28,254 bases of DNA from Acidobacteriaceae bacterium (GTDB lineage: Bacteria; Acidobacteriota; Terriglobia; Bryobacterales; Bryobacteraceae). Location: the NCBI GenBank assembly GCA_019239585.1, contig JAFAZU010000476.1:1-28254 (forward strand), in the 5' to 3' direction. Under the pieces are notes generated by a model. That model worked only from the letters and a program-made list of their open reading frames with translations, did not search any database and had not been told where the DNA came from. Numbering within the stretch: position 1 is the stretch's first letter; every line of letters begins with the position of its first letter. The position numbers and the translations under genes were made by a program. Positions 7,182 through 14,527 of the stretch are shown piece by piece.

Positions 7182-9062
7182 ATGTGCGGCATTCTCGGGA
7201 CAGTAAACCGGCCATTTGGTCATGAAGTTCTGGATCTGCTTTCCCACCGTGGCCCGGATGATTCGGGCATTCATAGTAAATCCGTTGGCGATCATCTGTT
7301 AACTCTCGGGCAGCGCCGGTTGGCTATTCAGGATCTCTCCTCAGCCGGTCATCAGCCAATGTGGACCTCCGGCCAACGGCATGGAATCATCTTTAACGGG
7401 GAGATCTATAACCATGCTGAACTGCGCCAACGGATTCTATCTGTTCCCTACCGGGGGCACTCGGATACGGAAACGCTCCTGCACGTTTTCGCTCAGCGTG
7501 GAATGGAGTGGCTCGATCAACTAAACGGAATTTTCGCTTTCGGGTTTGTGGATGTCGGGAGTCGCAAGCTTTTTCTCGCGCGCGACCCGTTTGGCGTAAA
7601 GCCTATTTATTACTGGACCGACAATAAGTCGCTTGTCTTTTCATCGGAGCTTCGCGCCCTTCGCACCTTGGTTGACGATTCGCTGGAAACCTCTCACCTG
7701 GCAGAACTATTGCGGTTGCGTTATCTTCCAGCACCCGACACCCTGTTCAAGAATATCCGCAAGGTCCGGCCGGGTCATGTCATCGAAATCGATTTGAACG
7801 GCCCGAATCTTTCTCATCGTGAATATCCTTTTGCTCAGCGAGCTAATACCCAGGCTCCTGTAAAAACCCAGGTGGAAGTCGTGCGGGAATATGGTCGCGT
7901 GGTCGAACAGGCGGTCAAGCGCCAACTGTTATCAGATGTGCCGGTTGGCATCCTTCTCAGCGGCGGAATCGATTCCGCGCTCGTGGCCAGCTTGGCGCAG
8001 AAGCACGCGAATCACAGAATGCAGGCTTTCACAGTTGGCTTTACGGACGCGCACAGCACGGAAGACGAGATCCTGGATGCCCGTGACACAGCCCGCATCG
8101 TAGGGCTGGATCATCATGAGGTGCGCATCGGTTTTGCTGAGTTTCTCGACATGCTGCCGCGCATTGCGGAAATTGTCGAGGAGCCTCTGGCTACCACCTC
8201 CGTTGTGCCCATGTTTTTTGTCTCGTCCCTTGCGTCCAAATTCGGAAAGGTAGTGTTGTCGGGCCAAGGAGCTGACGAGGCCCTGGGAGGCTACCGCCGC
8301 TATCAAGCGGAGCTGCTCCATGCTCGGCTGCCCGGCTTTGCGCTTGCTCTCCTGAAGAAAATCGCGCCGCTTCTGAAGGTGCGTTATGATGCTGTTCTGC
8401 GTGGGTTGGAGTCTCTCGGCGAACTGGAGGATATCAGGCGTTTTGAGCAGACTTACAGCGTTTTTAACAAGAGCCAGATCTTAAAGCTAACCGGACATCA
8501 TGAGAATCGCGCGACTGAGCGTATCCAGTACTTCTATAATTTGCTGGGCTGTGCGGCTTTGCCCACAAGTGTTCAACGCATGACGAGTCTCGACCTGCGC
8601 ATGAATTTGTCTGATGATCTGCTGCTCTATACCGATAAGTTGACCATGCATCACTCGCTTGAGTGCCGCGTTCCGCTTCTCGATCTTGAGTTGGTACGAT
8701 TTGTGGAATCACTCCCGATTCAGCACCGGGTCGGTTTATTTAGGACAAAGATTGTGCATAGAAAGTTTGCCGCTTCGGTTCTGCCCTGGTCGATCATTCG
8801 AAGAAAGAAAAAAGGCTTTCTGTCACCCACGGCGAAATGGTTTAAGAAAAGCGGGGCGCTTCGTGAAATCCTTCTGCAAGGCAACTCCCACTTTTCCTCC
8901 TATTTCGATCTCTGCGAAGTGGATCGAATTCTGCGGGAGCACGCCTCGGGAATCAATCGTGAGCGCCAGATCTTTCTGTTATTAAACGTATATTACTGGA
9001 TGTCTGAAAACGCACGGCGGAGCCGCAGACCGGCTTTTTCCGGTATGTCGATGCATATCTGA
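7182..9062 (+). CDS. Asparagine synthase-type glutamine amidotransferase (AsnB family)
   Basis: Class II amidotransferase fused to an ATP-pyrophosphatase domain. It uses glutamine to amidate a carboxylate, which is aspartate in true AsnB and possibly a sugar acid in polysaccharide loci. The nucleophile is Cys2, directly after Met (MCGILG). The glutaminase domain shows FNGEIYNHAELR and GHSDTETLLH. The synthetase domain carries the P-loop LSGGIDSA (SGGIDS at 260-265) and SGQGADEALGGYRRY. It is 626 residues, typical of the long AsnB form found in sugar clusters. The location inside a glycan operon suggests amidation of a uronic acid in the repeat unit (as proposed for WbpS-type proteins), but no sugar dehydrogenase is present in the window to make that acid. 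A free asparagine synthetase cannot be excluded. Confidence 0.88.
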   Translation: MCGILGTVNRPFGHEVLDLLSHRGPDDSGIHSKSVGDHLLTLGQRRLAIQDLSSAGHQPMWTSGQRHGIIFNGEIYNHAELRQRILSVPYRGHSDTETLLHVFAQRGMEWLDQLNGIFAFGFVDVGSRKLFLARDPFGVKPIYYWTDNKSLVFSSELRALRTLVDDSLETSHLAELLRLRYLPAPDTLFKNIRKVRPGHVIEIDLNGPNLSHREYPFAQRANTQAPVKTQVEVVREYGRVVEQAVKRQLLSDVPVGILLSGGIDSALVASLAQKHANHRMQAFTVGFTDAHSTEDEILDARDTARIVGLDHHEVRIGFAEFLDMLPRIAEIVEEPLATTSVVPMFFVSSLASKFGKVVLSGQGADEALGGYRRYQAELLHARLPGFALALLKKIAPLLKVRYDAVLRGLESLGELEDIRRFEQTYSVFNKSQILKLTGHHENRATERIQYFYNLLGCAALPTSVQRMTSLDLRMNLSDDLLLYTDKLTMHHSLECRVPLLDLELVRFVESLPIQHRVGLFRTKIVHRKFAASVLPWSIIRRKKKGFLSPTAKWFKKSGALREILLQGNSHFSSYFDLCEVDRILREHASGINRERQIFLLLNVYYWMSENARRSRRPAFSGMSMHI

Positions 9063-9118
9063 CCCACGTCAGACGCAGCCTCTATTTCGCTATCACAACT
9101 TAAATCTCTGGAAATCGC

Positions 9119-9871
9119 ATGCAAGAGCTTGCTCCCGATTCTGTTTCTGTTCTTGGAATGAAAGTCAGTGTGTTTCAATCCTATGACGTCGCAGTCGCTT
9201 TCGTAAACGAACGCATTCGCAGGGGAAAAAAGACCTTTTGCGTGGCGATGAACCCGGAAAAAGTTTACAAAGCAACGCGCAACCCGCAGCTACAGACTGT
9301 CCTGAGCTCAGCGGATATGCGCATCTGTGATGGGATTGGCATTTCCCTGGCCTCAATGCTCCTGCATCGTCAGTATATCCCTCGCTGCACGGGGATTGAC
9401 CTGTTCCTAAAACTGGTTCGCCTTTGCGCGGAACAGAATCTGAAAATTTTCGTGCTAGGGGCCTCACCCGAAGTCAACCAGGCAGGATGCATCTCTTTGC
9501 TAAAATCCTATCCTGGCTTGCAAATCGCCGGACAGCACCACGGCTACTTTGAAGACTCTCAGCCGATTATCGAGAGCATCCGGCAAAGCGGCGCGGACCT
9601 GCTGTTTGTAGCAATGGGATCGCCTCGCCAGGAGTTCTGGATCGCTGAGCATCTGCCTGAGCTGAGCGTCTCCTTCTGCATGGGTATTGGAGGAAGTCTG
9701 GACGTGGTTAGCGGATCGGCCAAACGCGCTCCCGCTGCTTTTCGCGCCCTCGGTGCCGAATGGCTGTATCGTCTGCTGTCGCAACCCGGCCGGCTCCGGC
9801 GGCAGGCTGCCCTGCCGGTGTTCGCCTATGATGTCCTGAAATCCTTGTGGCAGGCGCGTCCAATCAGTTGA
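9119..9871 (+). CDS. WecG/TagA/CpsF-family glycosyltransferase (GT26)
   Basis: Membrane-associated inverting glycosyltransferase that in characterised members transfers ManNAc or ManNAcA to GlcNAc-PP-undecaprenol, the second step of repeat-unit assembly. It is 250 residues. Family motifs in order are MNPEKVYKA (44-52), ICDGIGI (69-75, D71 being the likely catalytic base), FVLGASPE (111-118), AMGSPRQEFW (165-174), GGSLDVVSGSAKRAP (191-205) and the C-terminal basic amphipathic GAEWLYRLLSQPGRLRR, which binds the membrane or lipid carrier in this family. It pairs with the UDP-GlcNAc 2-epimerase at 13317 and the WecA-like transferase at 20758. It is the last + strand gene before a convergent GH18 gene. 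Confidence 0.92.
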   Translation: MQELAPDSVSVLGMKVSVFQSYDVAVAFVNERIRRGKKTFCVAMNPEKVYKATRNPQLQTVLSSADMRICDGIGISLASMLLHRQYIPRCTGIDLFLKLVRLCAEQNLKIFVLGASPEVNQAGCISLLKSYPGLQIAGQHHGYFEDSQPIIESIRQSGADLLFVAMGSPRQEFWIAEHLPELSVSFCMGIGGSLDVVSGSAKRAPAAFRALGAEWLYRLLSQPGRLRRQAALPVFAYDVLKSLWQARPIS

Positions 9872-9889
9872 TCTTCGTCCGACAAGCGA

Positions 9890-9932
9890 AAGGAGCTCGC
9901 CGCCAGGTTGTTTCCCTAGCAGCGAGCTCCTT
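9890..9932. terminator. Putative bidirectional terminator between convergent genes
   Basis: A perfect 11-bp inverted repeat (AAGGAGCTCGC at 9890-9900 and GCGAGCTCCTT at 9922-9932) has a 21-nt loop. It lies in the 89-bp gap where the WecG-like gene and the - strand GH18 gene converge. Neither side has a strong T-run (CTTCTTAAAC on +, TTCGCTTGTC on -), so efficiency as an intrinsic terminator is uncertain. Confidence 0.55.
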
Positions 9933-9960
9933 CTTAAACAACGAATTTTGCAGTTAAATG

Positions 9961-11736
9961 CTATTCCACGATCCAGCTTCCACTTTGCTTCCACCCGCTG
10001 GCCAGCGCGGAGTCAGCAGCGAAAGTAAAAAGCGTTTTACCGCCCGTATAGCTCCATGTAAACGACACGGGAAGGTACAGCGTCAGTGTTGTGTCTGCTC
10101 CCGTGACCGTGGCGGCAAGCGCATCGACCGAACATTGGCTGTTGGAAAGCACTGTGGCGCTTCCCAAAACCGCCGATGTGGCACCCGTCCCGGCATCGTT
10201 CCACAGATAGAGCGTCCGCGAAGGCGCCCAATAGTCGATATAACACGCATGTGCCACGCTGCCGTTGCTGATCATCAAAGAGGCTTGTTGCAGAGCGGCA
10301 TAGCCTCTAGCATCGCTGACTTGGAGAAGAAAGCTAGCGCTCATGCCGAAGCCGACAGCAGGAGTCACCTGCGCAGCGGGTCCGGCCGCAGCAATAGCAA
10401 AAGAAATAACATAATCAGTGGGATTGTTGACGCCAGCCTGGTCTGCGCACTTGACGTAGTAGCTGTAGCTGTTTCCGGGTTGCAGGTTAGTGACCGTGGT
10501 CGAATGTGCTGTGCCGCCCGTGGTTGTAAATGTGTTCGGCATAGCTGGGTAATCAATTCCGGCCGTCGTGGCGTAAGCGCAGGTAGCATTCACGTTGGTA
10601 GTCAGCGAAAGAGTGGCCGAAGTAGAGGCGTTGAGAGTTCCAGAGGGAGATCCAGCGGAAAGAATCGGGCCCGGATCCGGCGCAAGCTGACTCGCTCCGA
10701 ACACATCGCTGTACAATACCGTCGACAAAGGATACCTGGCGTCCCCGGTTTGACCTGCCAAATACTCGTATTCCACCGTAAAGGTCATGAAGCCGCCAAA
10801 GCCCTGCGCCTTCGCCCAGGACACGATATCGCCGATGGACCTTGTGCCGTTATAAGAAACGAATTCATTCAAAGTGGTCACGCTGAGATAGTCGGCTTTA
10901 TGAACGGTGTCATACTGCATAAAGGCGCCTTGCCAACGGGCGGGATCGCTGACCAGGTTGCGGTAAAACACAGTGAATTGAGGAAAGTTTCCGGCCACTC
11001 CGGGCTGTGTCACTCCGATATTTCTGCGCCCGTAAAAGGGGATGCCCACCCCGATCTTAGCGGCCGGCGTGCCCGCGGCCGTAACATGGCTAACACGTGC
11101 GTCGCAGGCCCGCTCGGAGTAATCTCCCGCCTGCAACAGCGCATCGTTGTACCAGCTCGGCGTTCTGTCATTATCCATGTCGTAGCACATCACATTGACT
11201 TGATCGAGATCCTGGCTGATGCCCGCAATGGCAGTGGGCATGCCGCCCCAGTCGCCAGCTGCGACCGTGATTATCTTACTGGGCATGGCGGTTCTCAGTA
11301 GTGTAATGAGATTTTGGTATTGCGCCGTGTTGATGTTCGCTTCCCAATCAATATCCACTCCGTCGTAGCCGTTGCTGATGACAAAGCTTACGATATTATT
11401 GACAAAGGTGTTGATCATACCTGGCGCTGTGTTTTGGGCAAAGGCCATCAGATAACTGCCGTTATCGGCCAATTCGACAATGACCTTTTTACCGGCGGGA
11501 CGAGAAGTAATCAACTGGTTGATTTCGGGCTGCACCAAATATTGCATGTTCACGGTACCGTTGCCTTGGCCGTTGGTGCCGACCCCGGCAGAGGCCGCGA
11601 AATGAATCAAATGGGTATATTTGCTCCACGGAATGGCGCTCACCGGCTCGACTCCGTTGTTGGCACTGTAGTATCCGGTTATCCACTGCCCGTACATACA
11701 CGAGGTCAGTAACGCTAACAGAACTAAAAACTTCAA
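9961..11736 (-). CDS. Secreted GH18 chitinase-like protein with Fn3-like and C-terminal domains
   Basis: Glycoside hydrolase family 18 protein, expected to cut beta-1,4-linked N-acetylhexosamine chains outside the cytoplasm. It starts at TTG (11736), supported by AGGGA six bases upstream. The N-terminal export signal MKFLVLLALLTSCMYG includes LTSC, a possible lipobox at Cys13, so it may be a lipoprotein. The catalytic TIM barrel spans about 17-345 and carries the complete DxxDxDxE motif (DGVDIDWE, 125-132, E132 the proton donor), then QVNVMCYDMD and GVGIPFYGR. About 354-448 looks like an Fn3-type domain. Residues 452-591 form a C-terminal beta domain (VSDARGYAAL..., CYIDYW..., LYLWNDAG...) of a kind I associate with acidobacterial secreted proteins. 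It is the only long gene on the - strand and interrupts the + strand glycan cluster. Confidence 0.87.
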   Translation of the reverse strand: MKFLVLLALLTSCMYGQWITGYYSANNGVEPVSAIPWSKYTHLIHFAASAGVGTNGQGNGTVNMQYLVQPEINQLITSRPAGKKVIVELADNGSYLMAFAQNTAPGMINTFVNNIVSFVISNGYDGVDIDWEANINTAQYQNLITLLRTAMPSKIITVAAGDWGGMPTAIAGISQDLDQVNVMCYDMDNDRTPSWYNDALLQAGDYSERACDARVSHVTAAGTPAAKIGVGIPFYGRRNIGVTQPGVAGNFPQFTVFYRNLVSDPARWQGAFMQYDTVHKADYLSVTTLNEFVSYNGTRSIGDIVSWAKAQGFGGFMTFTVEYEYLAGQTGDARYPLSTVLYSDVFGASQLAPDPGPILSAGSPSGTLNASTSATLSLTTNVNATCAYATTAGIDYPAMPNTFTTTGGTAHSTTVTNLQPGNSYSYYVKCADQAGVNNPTDYVISFAIAAAGPAAQVTPAVGFGMSASFLLQVSDARGYAALQQASLMISNGSVAHACYIDYWAPSRTLYLWNDAGTGATSAVLGSATVLSNSQCSVDALAATVTGADTTLTLYLPVSFTWSYTGGKTLFTFAADSALASGWKQSGSWIVE

Positions 11737-12060
11737 TTGCTTTCCCTATTTTTGAAATCCGTAATCTAGCCACACTTATCCTGCTATCGCCCGCAAGCAG
11801 ATTACAGTGGGTACTCCTCCACTCCAAAACTGCCTACAAATGATAAGAGCAGCAAATAAATTTAGCTGATAACAGAGGCAATATTAGCGATATTTATAAG
11901 CACATGCAATGTACCATTACAAATATTAATGATTTAGATTACATTGGAGTGTTTTTCTGCCCTTGGATGCCAGGCGAGGGATTCACGATATACCGCTTAC
12001 AGTTAACAGTACATCGATCCGTCCTGAGGAGGGCTTTACATTATTGTTCCGGATAAATTT
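11737..12060. promoter_or_regulatory. Divergent AT-rich intergenic region between the two GH18 genes
   Basis: This 324-bp stretch has no gene on either strand and must hold the promoters of both GH18 genes. It contains a repeated motif: AGATTACAGTGG at 11799-11810 and AGATTACATTGG at 11936-11947 (11 of 12 identical, same orientation), plus an inverted partial copy CCGTAATCT at 11759-11767. These could be operators for a shared regulator. On the + side a GGAT (about 12051-12054) gives a modest ribosome binding site for the gene at 12061. I could not identify a convincing -35/-10 pair. Promoter presence is inferred from the divergent arrangement. Confidence 0.5.
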
Positions 12061-13230
12061 ATGCTTGATTCTATCCGTCGAGTGTTGTCGTGGGGAATCC
12101 TGAAGAGATCTGCATCTTTCTGGCTTGGCGTGACTACCTTACTGCTGGTCGTAGTTGCGTTTTTTACGGTCGGTTTTCGCGGAGTTAACGAGCGCAAAAT
12201 CGGTTGGGTCACCGGTTACTGGTACAGCCCGTCAGTTTGGGGCGGATTGCCGGTGAAGGATATTGAATTTTCCGCTCTCACGCACGTAATCCATTGTGGC
12301 CCGACCCCCAATGCGGACGGCACATTTGAAGAGAAATCTTTACAATATGTTCGCGATTATGCTGGCGAACTGGTCAGAACCGCGCATCGTCATAACGTCA
12401 AGGTTCTTCTCTGCATGGGTCAGTTTAGAGCTGCCAATACCTACACGTGCGCAGCCAGACCGGAACACCTCGGCACCTTTGTTTCTAACATTATCGAGCT
12501 TATGGACGCTTATGGATACGATGGTGTGGACCTCGATTGGGAATCGGGTGTAGATCCTCAGCAATTTATGAATCTGGTTGGAGCCTTGCGGTCCCGCCTC
12601 AATGCGCGAAATCCGAGGGGGCTGCTAACTGGCGCATTCTGGGAATCGACTTGGTACCTGGCTAAGGTGCAAAACGACTTTGACCAGATCAATGTAATGA
12701 CTTATGACGAGTGCTCTCCTGGAGACGGATTCTCTTGGCACAATGCAGCCCTCTACCGAGGCCCACACCTCAGGCGGCGATCGGTGGACTGGAGAATTAG
12801 ACAGTTTACGAGCAGCATTCCCGCCGCCAAACTGGGCTTGGGCCTTCCATTCTATGGCTATTTATGGGAGGGTGGGGCGGGAACCCCGACGGGCGGGGTA
12901 ACTGGTCCGGGACAAGAGTGGAAGAGCGCGCCAACGATGCGGCTCTGCAACTTTAGGGATCTGATCTCTAACCCTTTGTTGTGGCAGGCTGCTTATAAGC
13001 GGCGCGATCAGTCAGCGGGCAATGTTCCCTATCTGAGCGTCGACCGGCCTGGGTCCGCTAAGGACAGCTTTGTTACCTATGATGATGAGATCTCTTTAGC
13101 TGAAAAGGTGCGCTACGCAAAGAACAATCGGCTCGGCGGCCTCATGATCTGGGAATTGTCGGCTGATTACATGCCGCATGGGGCTATCAAGCACCCACTG
13201 CTGAAATCGGTGAAAGACGCGGCACGCTAA
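12061..13230 (+). CDS. Membrane-anchored GH18 chitinase-like protein
   Basis: Second GH18 protein, 389 residues, with a single N-terminal membrane segment (about 20-39) after a basic cytoplasmic start (RRVL...LKRS). The barrel would therefore face the periplasm, tethered to the inner membrane. The catalytic motif is intact: DGVDLDWE at 154-161, with E161 the proton donor. Other GH18 features are GYWYSPSVW near the barrel start, DQINVMTYDE, GLGLPFYGY and the closing GGLMIWELSADY with its conserved Trp. It lacks the accessory C-terminal domains of the divergent GH18 gene. A role in trimming, releasing or editing the nascent polysaccharide is plausible from location, comparable in concept to the hydrolases in other exopolysaccharide operons. 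The substrate is unproven. Confidence 0.87.
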   Translation: MLDSIRRVLSWGILKRSASFWLGVTTLLLVVVAFFTVGFRGVNERKIGWVTGYWYSPSVWGGLPVKDIEFSALTHVIHCGPTPNADGTFEEKSLQYVRDYAGELVRTAHRHNVKVLLCMGQFRAANTYTCAARPEHLGTFVSNIIELMDAYGYDGVDLDWESGVDPQQFMNLVGALRSRLNARNPRGLLTGAFWESTWYLAKVQNDFDQINVMTYDECSPGDGFSWHNAALYRGPHLRRRSVDWRIRQFTSSIPAAKLGLGLPFYGYLWEGGAGTPTGGVTGPGQEWKSAPTMRLCNFRDLISNPLLWQAAYKRRDQSAGNVPYLSVDRPGSAKDSFVTYDDEISLAEKVRYAKNNRLGGLMIWELSADYMPHGAIKHPLLKSVKDAAR

Positions 13231-13316
13231 CCTCGTACTCACCAGCAACTCTCATCACCTCCAACTCACTCGTACCTCTCGTTTGATCTTCTAACCCCAT
13301 ACAACTCGTTCTAAAC
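13231..13316 (+). promoter_or_regulatory. C-rich, G-poor leader before the epimerase gene (rut-like)
   Basis: By hand count this 86-base gap contains about 35 C and only 6 G, in short pyrimidine-rich runs (for example CTCATCACCTCCAACTCAC), with CTCGTAC repeated twice. Unstructured C-over-G-rich RNA of this kind is typical of Rho loading sites. It separates the GH18 gene from the second half of the glycan operon and lacks an obvious Shine-Dalgarno sequence before 13317. Confidence 0.35.
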
Positions 13317-14483
13317 ATGTCCATGATAAAGCACAAATTAATATTCGTGGCGGGAGCTCGTCCCAACTTCATGAAAGTCGCGCCGCTGCTGGAGGAGCTT
13401 CGCCACTACGGATCATTTGAGAGCGTATTTGTGCATACTGGCCAGCACTATGACAGCAAACTATCCGCTTGTTTCTTCCAGGACCTGAACCTGCCGGAGC
13501 CGGACTACTTTCTCGGCGTCGGATCTGGATCACATGCGCAGCAGACGGCTGAAATCATGAAGCGGTTTGAGCCAGTGCTGACAGCCGAACGCCCTGACTG
13601 CGTAATCGTTGTAGGCGATGTCAACTCGACCATGGCCGCCGCCGTCGTTGCCTCCAAGTTGCAGATTCCCGTGGTTCACGTGGAAGCCGGGTTGCGGAGC
13701 TTTGACCGGAGCATGCCCGAGGAGATCAACCGCATAATTACGGATGCCGTTTCCGACATTCTTCTTGTGACAGAGGAAAGCGGCAGGCAGAACCTTCTTA
13801 GGGAAGGCGTCTCCGCCGATCGTATTCATCTAGTTGGCAATCTCATGATCGATTCTCTGCACCGCAGCTTAGATGCCGCGCAGCAATCCAATATTATGCG
13901 CCGGTTAGGCGCGGCACCGCGATCATTTGGATTGGTCACTCTGCACCGGCCGGCTAATGTCGACCATTCTGAACAACTTAATGAGATTCTCGATGCGATC
14001 ATCGAAATCTCGCAATCCCTGCCGCTATTTTTCCCGGTTCATCCAAGAACACAAGCTCAACTGGCAGGTTACCCCAGAATGTCAGACCGGGTTGTGCTAT
14101 TGGATCCCCTGGGCTATGTGGACTTCCTTTGTTTGATGTCGAACAGCGCGGTTGTGCTTACCGACTCTGGAGGCGTGCAGGAGGAAACCACAGCTCTTAG
14201 AATTCCCTGTATTACTCTGCGAAACAATACAGAGCGCCCGATCACCATCGAGCAAGGCACGAATATTCTTGCCGGTACCCACAAAAGCACGATTCTCGCT
14301 GCCTGGCACGAAATACAGGAGCATCCAAAATCGGGCCGCATTCCGGACTTCTGGGATGGTACGACCGCTTCGCGATGCGCGGCGGTGCTGCAGAAATTTT
14401 TCACTCTTCGCTCAACGCTTTCACAAACCCCGGAACGTTCCGGCAAGTCAGCAAGCGAGAGCGCCGCAGTTCTGGCCATTTAG
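13317..14483 (+). CDS. wecB: UDP-N-acetylglucosamine 2-epimerase (non-hydrolysing)
   Basis: Cytoplasmic enzyme that interconverts UDP-GlcNAc and UDP-ManNAc, supplying the ManNAc donor. It is 388 residues with a GT-B-like fold. Diagnostic motifs are FVAGARPNFMKVAPL (10-24), VHTGQHYD (39-46), VVGDVNST (98-105, D101), HVEAGLRSFDRSMPEEINR (121-139, E123 and E135/E136), TLHRPANVD (208-216, H210) and LTDSGGVQEE near the UDP site. The acidic residues and His correspond to the catalytic set of E. coli WecB. The product fits the WecG/TagA-type transferase at 9119. No UDP-ManNAc dehydrogenase (WecC) is present in the window, so ManNAc rather than ManNAcA may be used, or the dehydrogenase lies elsewhere. 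Confidence 0.95.
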   Translation: MSMIKHKLIFVAGARPNFMKVAPLLEELRHYGSFESVFVHTGQHYDSKLSACFFQDLNLPEPDYFLGVGSGSHAQQTAEIMKRFEPVLTAERPDCVIVVGDVNSTMAAAVVASKLQIPVVHVEAGLRSFDRSMPEEINRIITDAVSDILLVTEESGRQNLLREGVSADRIHLVGNLMIDSLHRSLDAAQQSNIMRRLGAAPRSFGLVTLHRPANVDHSEQLNEILDAIIEISQSLPLFFPVHPRTQAQLAGYPRMSDRVVLLDPLGYVDFLCLMSNSAVVLTDSGGVQEETTALRIPCITLRNNTERPITIEQGTNILAGTHKSTILAAWHEIQEHPKSGRIPDFWDGTTASRCAAVLQKFFTLRSTLSQTPERSGKSASESAAVLAI

Positions 14484-14527
14484 CACGACTGAATAGCGAT
14501 TCCGTTTTCCTTCTTCCACGGGATTTG

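Noticed and set aside
9958..11301. 447-codon + strand open frame opposite the GH18 gene
   Set aside because: Its translation is Arg/Ser/Gly-rich without family motifs, and the - strand frame has a full signal peptide and GH18 active site; it is an antisense shadow.
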